From: Pseudocitrobacter corydidari
GTDB taxonomy: Bacteria; Pseudomonadota; Gammaproteobacteria; Enterobacterales; Enterobacteriaceae
Assembly (NCBI RefSeq): GCF_021172065.1
Contig: NZ_CP087880.1
Location: forward strand, 679,111 to 743,110
DNA length: 64,000 nucleotides
Reading direction: 5' to 3'
Of the stretch, positions 9,349 to 18,483 are shown piece by piece (the first letter of the stretch is position 1; each line of letters begins with the position of its first letter). The position numbers and the translations under genes were made by a program. The notes under the pieces are model-generated. The model searched no databases. It worked only from the letters and a program-made list of their open reading frames with translations, and had not been told where the DNA came from.

Positions 9349-11105
9349 GATGCGCGGCGCACAGCCAGTGAAACTGTAAAAATACCCCATTCATCAATAA
9401 GCTGTGTACATTTATCGAAACCAGCCTCGCGGACGAGGGCGTCCATCTCGCCCTGTGTACGCACGCGCATAATCCACGCTTTGCCATCTTTATGACTGGT
9501 GAGCGACCAGGCAATAGTTTTTAGCTGCGGATGCCAGGGCTGGCCGGTATAGATCAAAATACCGCCAGGCTCAATGGCCTCAGCCATTCCCGCAAGCGAG
9601 TGACGTACTCTCTCGTTTTCAGGGAAAAGTTCGTACAATCCAGAGACAATACCAAGGGTCGGGCGTGGGGTGAGCGCTGCCAATTCCTGGCGATTAAACG
9701 CGTCGCCCTTTTCAAAACGCGCACGGTCAGCCATGCCGCGACCAGCGATCATCTCCTGACCTTTCGAAACGTTTAATTCGCTGAAGTCGCGCAAAAGTAT
9801 TTCAGTTGCCGCAGGGTTGTCTTCCAGCGCATCAAGCACATAGCGCCCATGACCGGCAGCAATATCGACCACACGCACTGGCTTGTTTTGTGCAGTCAGA
9901 TGTTCGACCGCTTGCGTTATAAGCCTCTGAAGATGAATTTTGCGCTGACGAATACCTTTCCAGCCCACGCTGTTGAGGTAATTCTTATCAATCATCCTCC
10001 CCAGCATGCTGCTTCCTTGTGGTTGATTACGATAGACATAATCAAGCGTGCTGCCGGAATCAAACCCGGTTTCAAAACCAAGACGTACGCCTCTGGATTG
10101 GGTTCCCAGTATTTTCATGCCATAACGTAAGCCACGGTAGGCAAAGTCATCCAATGAATAGGGCTCTGGCCCCCCACTTAACATGCGCCAGTTATCGGCA
10201 CCAGGGCTTCGCCTATCTTCAGCGCTGTAGTCAAAAGGTTGCGATGGGTTGCTATAAAGCGTGTCAATGAATCCACGCATTTTATCGAATGCCAACTGGC
10301 GATCTTTTTCGCCGAGCGTATCGTGATAAAAACCAGACAGAATGTGCAGTTCTTTATTTTGATTACGTAGCTTATGGTAGAAATCAAGCTGCGGCTGGCG
10401 GTGCACGACGTAATCCTCCCCCGAGACCAGCATCTGAACCGGCAGGATAATTGCGCTGGCATCGCTCACTACGCGCTCTGCCGTTTTATAGAGATCAAGC
10501 AGGATATTGACGGCAATGGGACGAGTAATCAGTGGGTCCTGATTGAAACTTGCCACCCGATCGGGGTCGTGAGTCAGATACTTACCCTTAACGTAAGAGT
10601 TCACAAAAAAGAGGCCGCGTAACCGATGCATCAACGCCAGTCCGGAACGGGCGAAGGGCACGTAAAGTTTGACCTTAAAAGCCGGAGATGCCAGAACCAG
10701 TCCGCGGATGGTGGGCGCATAATCATGCGCCCAGGTTGCCGCCAGCACTGCGCCAACGCTTTGCGCCACCACAACGATATCCTCCAAAGGTACCTGGCTA
10801 TCACGCGCTGTGAAGCGGACAAACTCGTCGACATCCATCACCGAGCGAGCCAGTGAAGGGCTGAAGCCTCGGAGGCCGGGAGAGTGACCATGGCCCCTGG
10901 CATCCCAGGCATAAAAAGCAGTGTCCGGCATGGCAAGCTCATCGACAATATGCTGCAAGCGACCTGAATGTTCGTGACCACGATGGAATAACACGATCAC
11001 TTTCCGCACCGTCTCCCCGGCTGTTGCGGGCCAGTAGCGATAAAACAACTCAACATGATCGCTGGTAAGAAATTGTCGTTCTTCAGCTGTCCGTGTATTA
11101 ATCAT
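9345..11105 (-). CDS. ynbC: Alpha/beta hydrolase - methyltransferase fusion (YnbC-like)
   Basis: A 586-residue, two-domain protein. The N-terminal ~300 residues are a monoglyceride-lipase-like alpha/beta hydrolase, with LFHRGHEHSGR (oxyanion region) and the nucleophile elbow AQSVGA. The C-terminal ~280 residues form a class I SAM-dependent methyltransferase with VVDIAAGHGRYVLDAL as motif I. E. coli YnbC has the same design and 585 residues. I chose the ATG at 11105, which lies inside the upstream acyltransferase end and gives the family length; 11135 would add ten residues. The combination suggests lipid deacylation coupled to methylation, but the reaction is unproven. Confidence 0.85.
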   Translation of the reverse strand: MINTRTAEERQFLTSDHVELFYRYWPATAGETVRKVIVLFHRGHEHSGRLQHIVDELAMPDTAFYAWDARGHGHSPGLRGFSPSLARSVMDVDEFVRFTARDSQVPLEDIVVVAQSVGAVLAATWAHDYAPTIRGLVLASPAFKVKLYVPFARSGLALMHRLRGLFFVNSYVKGKYLTHDPDRVASFNQDPLITRPIAVNILLDLYKTAERVVSDASAIILPVQMLVSGEDYVVHRQPQLDFYHKLRNQNKELHILSGFYHDTLGEKDRQLAFDKMRGFIDTLYSNPSQPFDYSAEDRRSPGADNWRMLSGGPEPYSLDDFAYRGLRYGMKILGTQSRGVRLGFETGFDSGSTLDYVYRNQPQGSSMLGRMIDKNYLNSVGWKGIRQRKIHLQRLITQAVEHLTAQNKPVRVVDIAAGHGRYVLDALEDNPAATEILLRDFSELNVSKGQEMIAGRGMADRARFEKGDAFNRQELAALTPRPTLGIVSGLYELFPENERVRHSLAGMAEAIEPGGILIYTGQPWHPQLKTIAWSLTSHKDGKAWIMRVRTQGEMDALVREAGFDKCTQLIDEWGIFTVSLAVRRAS

Positions 11106-11739
11106 GAGAATGATTCCCTGTTGTTTGTTGCTCAAGCGCGAGTAGATGTTCCTTCAGCATGCTCATAGACACCTTTTTATCCGCGTTAAAATGCAGCGCA
11201 TCACCGATAGTGACATCGATAAACAGCGGCAGAGGGATAATGCTGCCTTTGGCCATCGACTGCTCAGTTCCATGAAGCCAGATGGGGATGATTGGTACTT
11301 CCGGTACAGCCTGGCTCAAGTACCAGACGCCTGATTTCAGCGGCGAAAGAATGCCCGGTTCGCCGCGTGTTCCTTCAGGAAACAGAATGACCGTTTTTCC
11401 TTCGTGTAATGCTTGCTCACATAATGCCAGCGGGTTGGAATCACCTCCTCTACGTGAAACGGGAATAATGTTGAGGATGTTTAGCGAAAACCAGGCCATT
11501 TGCTTGTTACGCAGGAAGTAATCAGCGGCCGCTACGGGGTGCACGTTGGCCTGCTGACATAGTGGAAAGAGGGAGAGCAGTGCAAACACATCCATGTGGC
11601 TATTGTGATTCGCCACGACAATCGCCGGGCCACGTTTGGGCAATTTTTCACGGTGTCTGATTCGCAGGCCTAACCATAGCCACATTACGGGCCAGACAAT
11701 GCAAAGCGAGAACATCAAGCGAAGAATACGTTTCGGCAT
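11098..11739 (-). CDS. 1-acyl-glycerol-3-phosphate acyltransferase-like protein (PlsC family)
   Basis: A 213-residue lysophospholipid acyltransferase with the catalytic block I NHNSHMD (NHxxxxD, about residues 45-51) and block III FPEGTRG. A hydrophobic N-terminal helix should anchor it in the inner membrane. It fits between the ynbB-like and ynbC-like genes with a 3-bp gap and a short overlap, so it belongs to the operon. I do not recall an equivalent within E. coli K-12 ynbABCD. It would supply phosphatidic-acid-type lipid to the neighbouring CDP-diglyceride synthase. Confidence 0.85.
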   Translation of the reverse strand: MPKRILRLMFSLCIVWPVMWLWLGLRIRHREKLPKRGPAIVVANHNSHMDVFALLSLFPLCQQANVHPVAAADYFLRNKQMAWFSLNILNIIPVSRRGGDSNPLALCEQALHEGKTVILFPEGTRGEPGILSPLKSGVWYLSQAVPEVPIIPIWLHGTEQSMAKGSIIPLPLFIDVTIGDALHFNADKKVSMSMLKEHLLALEQQTTGNHSHD

Positions 11740-11742
11740 AGG

Positions 11743-12657
11743 TTAGTAATAAAAATAACGAATGAAATGGAAGAAGACCGGTGCGGTGAAGAGCAGTGAA
11801 TCCAGCCTATCGAGGATGCCTCCATGGCCGGGTAATAGCGTACCGCTGTCTTTCACACCGATATCACGTTTGATGGCTGACATCACGACATCGCCGCAGA
11901 ATCCAGTTATGCCGATGATGGTACCTGCCGCCAGCGCCATAGGGGAGGACAGTGGCGTCAGTATGGGGCCCAATATTGTCGCGACAACTGCCGTGGTCGC
12001 GACTCCACCCAACAGACCGGCCAGCGTTTTGTTGGGGCTTACTTTAGGCGTCACTTTGATATGCCCCAGCGATTTTCCCCACAGATACTGTGCGATATCG
12101 TTAAGCTCAGTCAGACCGACCAGGAAAAGCACCAGCAATGCGCCAGTGGATTGAGACTCCGACGGTAAAATAAGTAAAAAAGCGACGTGACTGAAGGCAA
12201 AAACCGTCGTCATCAGACCCCAATGGAGTTGAGATGCAGTACGCAAGAAGCTATGGGTGTCACCCGCAATCACCATACGCGTAGGTAAGAATAGAAAAAC
12301 ATACACAGGGATAAAAATCGTAAACATCCCATACCAGCCGATCCCGATCAGCCAGTAGTTGATGGGAATAGCAATGAACATCCATAGCAATGGCATGCGG
12401 TCAGATTGACGCAATGGCGCCAGTGTCAGAAATTCTTTAAGCGCGACAAAACTGACCAACGCGAAGAAAGTGAGCGCCAGCCAGTGGGGGCTGAGCAGGG
12501 CCAGCGAGAACAGGATAATGATGAGCCACCAGGTGCGTATACGCAGCGTCAGTTCTCGCCAGTTTTTGCCGGGGCGTAACAAAACCAGTAACCCATTCAC
12601 GAGAGTAGCGGCCAGTAAAAGAACAAAAATGGCAGCCAGCGATTTCTCCAGCAGCAT
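11743..12657 (-). CDS. ynbB: CdsA-like phosphatidate cytidylyltransferase (YnbB-like)
   Basis: A 304-residue, multi-helix membrane protein with the full CDP-diglyceride synthase signature near the C-terminus: SAIKRDIGVKDSG followed by LPGHGGILDRLDS. It should make CDP-diacylglycerol from CTP and phosphatidic acid. The ATG at 12657 overlaps the TAA of the ynbA-like gene by one base (TAATG) and gives MLLEKSLAAIF. An in-frame extension upstream to 12738 lies inside ynbA and is unlikely. It is similar in length to E. coli YnbB (298). Confidence 0.9.
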   Translation of the reverse strand: MLLEKSLAAIFVLLLAATLVNGLLVLLRPGKNWRELTLRIRTWWLIIILFSLALLSPHWLALTFFALVSFVALKEFLTLAPLRQSDRMPLLWMFIAIPINYWLIGIGWYGMFTIFIPVYVFLFLPTRMVIAGDTHSFLRTASQLHWGLMTTVFAFSHVAFLLILPSESQSTGALLVLFLVGLTELNDIAQYLWGKSLGHIKVTPKVSPNKTLAGLLGGVATTAVVATILGPILTPLSSPMALAAGTIIGITGFCGDVVMSAIKRDIGVKDSGTLLPGHGGILDRLDSLLFTAPVFFHFIRYFYY

Positions 12658-13262
12658 TACTTTATTTCTCCCTGACGCATGGCACTGCGACAGCGGTTCG
12701 CCACCGTCCAAATCAGCAATAGTGTCGCCACGCCCCATAACGCATTATTCCACTGCACTATGGGTGGCCAGTAGGCCATTGCGATTCCCCATGCACCGAA
12801 TAGCAGTGCTCTGTCGCTTTTACCCAACGGCCCGGCATAACTGCGTACTCCATTGAGGGTTTGGGCCAATATCCCACAAAATTCCGTCATCACCGCGCAA
12901 AGCAGCATGATTAAAACCAGAATGGCGTTACTATCGGGCAAAAGCATGAAGGGCAAATAGAGCGCTATATCGGAGAGCACATCTCCCATTTCATTCAGAA
13001 TAGCCCCGAGGGATGTTTTCTGATTGCACTCCCGGGCGAGCATGCCATCCAGTGCATTAAGTGCCATGCGGATGAACAGTACGACTGGCAGCAGAACAAA
13101 TAAACCAGGTTCAGGAAAGACGGCCAGTATCACGCCTGCGATAAACGAGAGCGCCATTGCAGAGAGTGTGATGTGATTGGGCGTAATGTGATGTTTATGC
13201 AGCCAAAACATCAGCGGACGCAAAAGACGCTGAAATGCAGGTTTCATCTGATAAAGGGTCAT
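12657..13262 (-). CDS. ynbA: CDP-alcohol phosphatidyltransferase-like protein (YnbA-like)
   Basis: A 201-residue membrane protein of the CDP-alcohol phosphatidyltransferase family, which joins CDP-diacylglycerol to an alcohol head group. The signature is present in altered form: NALDGMLAR, then GAILNEMGD and VLSD. The first Asp and the third metal-binding Asp of the canonical D-x2-DG-x2-AR-x8-G-x3-D-x3-D motif are Asn. E. coli YnbA shows the same substitutions as I recall it. The ATG at 13262 matches the E. coli start MTLYQ; an extension to 13307 is unsupported. It is the first gene of the minus-strand operon. Confidence 0.9.
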   Translation of the reverse strand: MTLYQMKPAFQRLLRPLMFWLHKHHITPNHITLSAMALSFIAGVILAVFPEPGLFVLLPVVLFIRMALNALDGMLARECNQKTSLGAILNEMGDVLSDIALYLPFMLLPDSNAILVLIMLLCAVMTEFCGILAQTLNGVRSYAGPLGKSDRALLFGAWGIAMAYWPPIVQWNNALWGVATLLLIWTVANRCRSAMRQGEIK

Positions 13263-13353
13263 TATTCTATTCCCTGAATAATTCTCGACCTGGGTATGAT
13301 GAGTCAACTCATCACAATTACTGAAGGCATTTTATTCTGGAAGAGGCAAAATC

Positions 13354-13382
13354 AGAAAAGAGCCCGACAAGAGTGCGGGCTC
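13354..13382 (-). terminator. Terminator after sbcB
   Basis: On the minus strand, a stem GAGCCCG / CGGGCTC with a 9-nt loop is followed by TTTTCTGATTTT. It lies 44 bp past the sbcB stop. Confidence 0.7.
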
Positions 13383-13425
13383 AGGAGGTAATACACAAAC
13401 CGCTCCAAAAGCGGGGCGATGAGCG

Positions 13426-14850
13426 TTAAACAATTTCCTGCGCGTACTGATAAAGCGCTTTCAGCAGCGCCAGTTTCTCACTGTTCCCTTCATACTGCGC
13501 ATATAGCGCTTCCAGTTGCTGCATATAGGCCTGCAAAAATTCCGGCGTAAAGACATCGCGGCGATGCTCTAACCAGCGCATCTGCTCCTGTTCATCCAGC
13601 GAACCGGGGAAATTACGCGCCCGGTAGTTAAACAGCAGTTTCTCAATTCGCGCATCGGCAAAGGTAAGGTCCAGCGCGGGAAGGTTGCGCGGCTCGGTTT
13701 CCAGCACGATTTTCATCGCGGCCCGATCAGCATCGCTAAAGAAGCCGTTATAGAGCTGCGCATCGACATTCGGCGAGGGCACGAACGGCTCGGCTTCGGC
13801 GAAGATTGCCACCACTTTTTCGCGCACTTGTGGGTTTTCGCGCAGAACTTTAAGATTATCCAGACAGTGCTGGCGGTTAATGCCCAGGCGTTCAGCATCT
13901 TCCGGGCGCAGGGTATTCGCGACGGCCAGCACCGGGCATTTATTCAGATGCACCAGTTTCACCGGAACTGGCGAGATATCACCCAGCTCGGCTTTCGGCG
14001 TGTAGAGGCGTTCACGTAGAGTATCGGCGTCCAGCTCCAGTAGCGAAGAGATATCGCCAGCCAGATCCACCATGATCACCGCATTACGGTTATCCGGATG
14101 CCACGCCAGCGGAGCAATCCAGCTTGTATTGCCGCGCCAGGCGCCGAACATTCCCGACACATGCACCAGCGGTTTCATTTGCGGCACATCAATCAGTGTG
14201 GTGAGCTTTTGTTTACTGCGATAGGCATATAAATAGTCAAACAGCTTCGGCTGCTGCGTTTTCACCAGTTTCGCCATGGCAATGGTGGCATAAACGTCTG
14301 CCATCGCGTCGTGGGCGTTACTGTGTTCAATACCGTTGGCTTTGGTCAGATGCTCCAGGCGGAAGCTCGGCAGGCCGTCTTCGTTCTCAGGCCAGTTGAT
14401 CCCTTCCGGGCGCAGGGCGTAGCAGGCGCGCATCACGTCCAGCAGATCCCAGCGCGAGTTATGGTTTTGCCAGCTCCAGGCATAAGGATCGTAGAAGTTG
14501 CGGTAAAAGATATTGCGCGTGACTTCATCATCGAAACGCACATTGTTATAGCCCACTACGCAGGTATTTGGCACGGTGAAGAGATCGTGAATGCGGCGAG
14601 CGAATGCGGCTTCGTTATCGCCCTTTGCGCGCGCTTCCTGCGGGGTTATGCCCGTAATGAGCACCGCTTCCGGCTGCGGCAGATAGTCGTCTGCGGGTTT
14701 ACAGTAAAAGACCTCGGGTTCCCCGACGATATTGAAATCGTTATCGGTACGAATGGCGGCAAACTGAGCCGGGCGATCAAGCGACGGGCTGGTGCCGAAG
14801 GTTTCGTAATCGTGGAAAAGAAATCCGGGGGTATTGGCAGGTTCTTGCAT
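13426..14850 (-). CDS. sbcB: Exodeoxyribonuclease I
   Basis: SbcB (ExoI) degrades single-stranded DNA 3' to 5' in recombination and mismatch repair. The 474-residue product (475 in E. coli) starts with the DEDDh exonuclease motif I in FHDYETFGTSP (Asp and Glu ligands). It carries the catalytic His/Asp of motif III in HDAMADVYATI, followed by the SH3-like and C-terminal domains that bind SSB and DNA. It is divergent from dacD, as in E. coli. The ATG at 14850 is the usual start. Confidence 0.96.
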   Translation of the reverse strand: MQEPANTPGFLFHDYETFGTSPSLDRPAQFAAIRTDNDFNIVGEPEVFYCKPADDYLPQPEAVLITGITPQEARAKGDNEAAFARRIHDLFTVPNTCVVGYNNVRFDDEVTRNIFYRNFYDPYAWSWQNHNSRWDLLDVMRACYALRPEGINWPENEDGLPSFRLEHLTKANGIEHSNAHDAMADVYATIAMAKLVKTQQPKLFDYLYAYRSKQKLTTLIDVPQMKPLVHVSGMFGAWRGNTSWIAPLAWHPDNRNAVIMVDLAGDISSLLELDADTLRERLYTPKAELGDISPVPVKLVHLNKCPVLAVANTLRPEDAERLGINRQHCLDNLKVLRENPQVREKVVAIFAEAEPFVPSPNVDAQLYNGFFSDADRAAMKIVLETEPRNLPALDLTFADARIEKLLFNYRARNFPGSLDEQEQMRWLEHRRDVFTPEFLQAYMQQLEALYAQYEGNSEKLALLKALYQYAQEIV

Positions 14851-15040
14851 GGTCTTAACGTAATCCCTGATAAGCGAGCGGGCGAATTAACACCATGGTA
14901 AACGATTTACAGGGCCATCAGAAGGGCGGTTTTTCGGGGGCGATTCAGGTTATGTCATATTTTCTTGCAATTAATGGCTGTATGAAAGCGGGAGATTCCG
15001 TAAAAAGAACGACGATTTTGAAATTGCTGAGGATTTGCTG

Positions 15041-16207
15041 TTGAAAGCCCGTTTGTTTATTGCTGTATCTTTGCTCGCTTCGAGTATTTCTTGCGCCTTT
15101 GCTACTGACAGCGCCGTTCCTCCCGTCACGCCACCGGCGATTAAAGCCGGTTCCTGGGTATTAATGGATTATACCACCGGGCAAATTCTGACCGCTGGCA
15201 ATGAGCACCAGCAGCGCAATCCGGCGAGCCTGACCAAGCTGATGACTGGTTATGTGGTTGATCGCGCTATCGACAGCCACCGCATTACGCCGGATGACAT
15301 CGTCACCGTGGGCCGCGATGCGTGGGCGAAAGGCAATCCGGTATTTGATGGCTCGTCGCTGATGTTCCTGAAAGAGGGCGATCGCGTCAGCGTGCACGAT
15401 CTGAGTCGTGGCCTGATTGTCGATTCCGGGAACGACGCCTGCGTCGCGCTGGCTGATTACATTGCCGGAGGCCAGCCGCAGTTCGTCGCCATGATGAATC
15501 ACTATGTGGAAACGCTGAAGCTGCGTGATACCCATTTTGAAACGGTTCATGGCCTGGATGCGCCGGGGCAGCACAGTTCTGCTTACGATCTCGCCGTATT
15601 GTCACGTGCAATCATTCACGGTGAGCCTGATTTTTATCACATGTACAGCGAGAAAAGCCTGACGTGGAACGGTATCACGCAGCAGAATCGTAACGGCCTG
15701 CTATGGGATAAAACCATGAACGTTGATGGCCTGAAAACCGGGCATACCTCCGGCGCGGGCTTTAACCTGATCGCCTCGGCGGTAGACGGCAAACGCCGCC
15801 TGATTGCGGTGGTGATGGGCGCAGACAGCCCAAAAGGGCGTGAAGAGCAGGCGCGCACGTTGCTGCACTGGGGGCAACAGAATTTCGACACCGTGCAGGT
15901 GCTGCAAAACGGCAAGAAAGTCGGTACCGAGCGCATCTGGTACGGCGATAAAGAGACCATTGATCTTGGCACCGATCAGGATTTCTGGCTGGCGCTGCCG
16001 AAGAAGGAAATTCCCAATATTAAGGCGAAATACGTGCTGGACGGTAAAGAGCTGGAAGCGCCCATCGCCGCGCATCAGCGCGTGGGGGAAATCCAGCTTT
16101 ACGACCGCGATAAGATCGTCGCCCACTGGCCGCTGGTCACGCTGGAAAGCGTCAATAAGGGCGGGATGTTCTCGCGCCTGAGCGACTATTTCCACCACAA
16201 AGCGTAA
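15041..16207 (+). CDS. dacD: D-alanyl-D-alanine carboxypeptidase DacD (PBP6b)
   Basis: DacD trims the terminal D-Ala from peptidoglycan pentapeptides in the periplasm. After a signal peptide (about residues 1-21, ending CAFA) come the low-molecular-weight PBP motifs: SLTK (Ser 63, Lys 66), SGN in VDSGNDA and KTG in LKTGHTSGAG. A C-terminal amphipathic membrane anchor ends in SRLSDYFHHKA. I chose the TTG at 15041, with GAGG 8 bp upstream; it gives 388 residues, the E. coli length. The TTG at 15035 is also in frame but badly spaced. Confidence 0.94.
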   Translation: MKARLFIAVSLLASSISCAFATDSAVPPVTPPAIKAGSWVLMDYTTGQILTAGNEHQQRNPASLTKLMTGYVVDRAIDSHRITPDDIVTVGRDAWAKGNPVFDGSSLMFLKEGDRVSVHDLSRGLIVDSGNDACVALADYIAGGQPQFVAMMNHYVETLKLRDTHFETVHGLDAPGQHSSAYDLAVLSRAIIHGEPDFYHMYSEKSLTWNGITQQNRNGLLWDKTMNVDGLKTGHTSGAGFNLIASAVDGKRRLIAVVMGADSPKGREEQARTLLHWGQQNFDTVQVLQNGKKVGTERIWYGDKETIDLGTDQDFWLALPKKEIPNIKAKYVLDGKELEAPIAAHQRVGEIQLYDRDKIVAHWPLVTLESVNKGGMFSRLSDYFHHKA

Positions 16208-16285
16208 CCCTGACATCACCGTCATTCCCCTGGCGACAATGTGAAGCAGTGCACATACTATCAGGTAAGGCACTGCTATATTTTA

Positions 16286-16301
16286 CTGTATCTATATACA
16301 G
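16286..16301. promoter_or_regulatory. LexA (SOS) box upstream of sbmC
   Basis: CTGTATCTATATACAG fits the LexA consensus CTGT-N8-ACAG, and the flanking TA on each side makes a near-perfect palindrome. It lies 23 bp upstream of the sbmC ATG, overlapping the promoter region. E. coli sbmC (gyrI) is an SOS gene, so LexA control is expected here. Confidence 0.95.
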
Positions 16302-16324
16302 TAAATTCCGTCTCAGGGGGATCT

Positions 16325-16798
16325 ATGCACTACAGTATCGAACATGTTCACGCCCGTACCGTTGCCGGTTTCCATATGGTTGGCCCGTGGGAAGACACCG
16401 TTAAGCAAGGTTTTGAGCAACTGATGATGTGGGTAGACGGCCAGGCGATTCCGGCGAAAGAGTGGATAGCGGTCTATTTTGATAACCCCGATGAAGTGCC
16501 GCCTGAAAAACTGCGCTGTAATACGGTAGTGACCGTGGCCGACGACTTCACATTGCCGCCCAATAGCGAGGGTGTCATCCTCACTCACATTGATGGCGGA
16601 GAGTATGCAGTTGCCAGCGCCCGGGTGCTTGAGCATGATTTTTCCACGCCGTGGCTGCAATTCTTTGACGCATTGCTGAAAGACAGCGCGTATCACATTG
16701 ACGGCAAACCCTGTTTTGAACTCTATCTGAACGACGGCAATCAGGACGGCTACTGGGATATTCAGATGTACGTTGCGGTGGCGCGAAACGCGGCCTGA
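16325..16798 (+). CDS. sbmC: DNA gyrase inhibitor SbmC (GyrI)
   Basis: SbmC/GyrI binds DNA gyrase and protects cells from gyrase poisons such as microcin B17 and quinolones. The 157-residue protein has the E. coli length and the GyrI-like (SRPBCC/AraC-effector) fold, with [12 protein letters not shown] near the N-terminus and DIQMYVAV at the end. The ATG at 16325 has CAGGGGG upstream; an in-frame extension to 16241 would run through the LexA operator and is rejected. It is a single gene under SOS control. Confidence 0.95.
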   Translation: MHYSIEHVHARTVAGFHMVGPWEDTVKQGFEQLMMWVDGQAIPAKEWIAVYFDNPDEVPPEKLRCNTVVTVADDFTLPPNSEGVILTHIDGGEYAVASARVLEHDFSTPWLQFFDALLKDSAYHIDGKPCFELYLNDGNQDGYWDIQMYVAVARNAA

Positions 16799-16888
16799 AA
16801 ATGAAGGTGAAAGATTTTTTTCGCCCCATGATGCGAGCCGGGCAAAAGCAGGTACAATTGCGCTCTTTCGTTCTGCCGGAGAACCGGT

Positions 16889-17947
16889 TTGCGTCCTGAT
16901 AAGTCACTCAGTCCTTTTGAAATTCGGCTATACCGCAATTATCGTGTGGTACACGGCATTCGTATCGCCCTGGCATTTGTGCTGGCCTTTCTGATTGTAC
17001 GTATTTTTGACATTCCGGAAGGGTCGTGGCCGCTGATTACTCTCGTAGTTATCATGGGGCCCATCTCATTCTGGGGAAACGTGGTGCCGCGCGCCTTCCA
17101 GCGTATTGGCGGCACCATCCTCGGCTCGGCGCTGGGCCTGATTGCGCTTAAACTTGAACTCATTTCCTTACCGCTGATGCTGATGTGGTGCGCCGGGGCG
17201 ATGTTTCTGTGCGGCTGGCTGACGCTCGGGAAGCGGCCCTATCAGGCACTGTTGATTGGTATTACGCTGGGCGTGGTGGTCGGCGCGCCGCCGGGTGACC
17301 TGCACACTGCGCTGTGGCGAAGCGGCGACGTTATTTTCGGTTCGTTGCTGGCGATGCTTTTCACCGGCGTCTGGCCGCAGCGGGCGTTTATCCACTGGCG
17401 CATCCAGATGGCGACCTTTGTCACCCAGTTTAATCGTCTCTATCAGGCCGGGTTTTCACCCAACCTGGTGGAGCGGCCGCATCTGGAAAAACATCTGCAA
17501 ACGGTGCTGAACGATGTGGTGAAAATCCGTGGGCTGATTACGCCTGCCAGCAAAGAAACGCATATCCAGAAATCGGTATTTGAAGGCATTCAGACCGTGA
17601 GCCGCAACCTCGTCTGTATGCTTGAGCTGCAAATCAACGCACACTGGGCCTCTCGCGAAAGCCACTTCCTGATGCTTAATGCCCATACCTTGCGCGAAAC
17701 GCAGCAGATGACGCAGCAAACGCTGTTAACCATCGCCCACGCGCTGTACGAGGGTAACCCGCAGCCGGTTAAAGCAAATACGGAAAAACTCAACGAGATC
17801 GTCGATGAGCTCCGCCAGTTGCTGACGGAGCACAAAAGCACTCATTTGGTGGAAACGCCCATTCATGGCTACGTTTGGCTAAGCATGGAGCTGGCGCGTC
17901 AGCTTGAGCTATTATCCCTGCTTATCTGCCGCGCGCTGCGTAAATAA
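16889..17947 (+). CDS. yeeA: FUSC-family inner-membrane protein YeeA
   Basis: A 352-residue protein, the same length as E. coli YeeA. The N-terminal half has five to six membrane helices of the fusaric-acid-resistance/AaeB-like (FUSC) family (for example WPLITLVVIMGPISFWGN), and the C-terminal half is a cytoplasmic helical domain. The substrate is unknown. The start is TTG at 16889 with GGAG 7 bp upstream, giving MRPDKSLSPFEIRLYR as in E. coli; a second reading frame overlapping its start is a shadow. It stands alone between sbmC and yeeX. Confidence 0.92.
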   Translation: MRPDKSLSPFEIRLYRNYRVVHGIRIALAFVLAFLIVRIFDIPEGSWPLITLVVIMGPISFWGNVVPRAFQRIGGTILGSALGLIALKLELISLPLMLMWCAGAMFLCGWLTLGKRPYQALLIGITLGVVVGAPPGDLHTALWRSGDVIFGSLLAMLFTGVWPQRAFIHWRIQMATFVTQFNRLYQAGFSPNLVERPHLEKHLQTVLNDVVKIRGLITPASKETHIQKSVFEGIQTVSRNLVCMLELQINAHWASRESHFLMLNAHTLRETQQMTQQTLLTIAHALYEGNPQPVKANTEKLNEIVDELRQLLTEHKSTHLVETPIHGYVWLSMELARQLELLSLLICRALRK

Positions 17948-18113
17948 GCGACGAATGCAACACCTTTGAACTTGGGTTGTTTCGATTCAGCAGCGTTTAG
18001 GGTTATGATGAGGGACAGGTAAAAACCATTGTCATTGGCAACGCCTATACGTATATATAGTCTTATAGTCGTTGTATTTACGAATCCGAGTCTCAAATAT
18101 CAGGGGTGTAAAA

Positions 18114-18449
18114 ATGGAAACAACTAAGCCTTCATTTCAGGATGTACTGGAGTTTGTTCGTCTGTTCCGTCGTAAAAACAAACTGCAGCGTGAAATTCAG
18201 GACGTTGAGAAAAAGATCCGTGACAACCAGAAGCGCGTACTGCTGCTGGACAACCTTAGCGACTACATCAAACCGGGCATGAGCGTTGAAGCGATTCAGG
18301 GCATCATTGCCAGCATGAAGAGCGATTACGAAGATCGCGTTGATGATTACATCATCAAAAATGCCGAAATTTCTAAAGAACGTCGCGACATCTCTAAAAA
18401 GCTGAAAGCGATGGGCGAACAGAAGGTTGCTGAGCCGAAAGCTGAGTAA
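18114..18449 (+). CDS. yeeX: Conserved DUF496 protein YeeX
   Basis: A 111-residue charged protein of the YeeX/DUF496 family. It is predicted to be largely alpha-helical, with coiled-coil-like stretches (residues about 18-45 and 75-105), and ends in a Lys/Glu-rich tail. The function is unknown. The ATG at 18114 has CAGGGGTG upstream; an earlier in-frame ATG at 18072 lacks a ribosome site. High codon bias (mostly preferred codons) suggests strong expression. Confidence 0.93.
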   Translation: METTKPSFQDVLEFVRLFRRKNKLQREIQDVEKKIRDNQKRVLLLDNLSDYIKPGMSVEAIQGIIASMKSDYEDRVDDYIIKNAEISKERRDISKKLKAMGEQKVAEPKAE

Positions 18450-18457
18450 TCTTTCCT

Positions 18458-18480
18458 CAGGCGGCCTCCGTGCCGCCTGA
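18458..18480. terminator. Bidirectional hairpin between yeeX and pduX
   Basis: Stem TCAGGCGGC / GCCGCCTGA with a short loop, in the 34-bp gap between two convergent genes. T runs are poor on both sides, but the position fits a shared terminator. Confidence 0.6.
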
Positions 18481-18483
18481 ATG

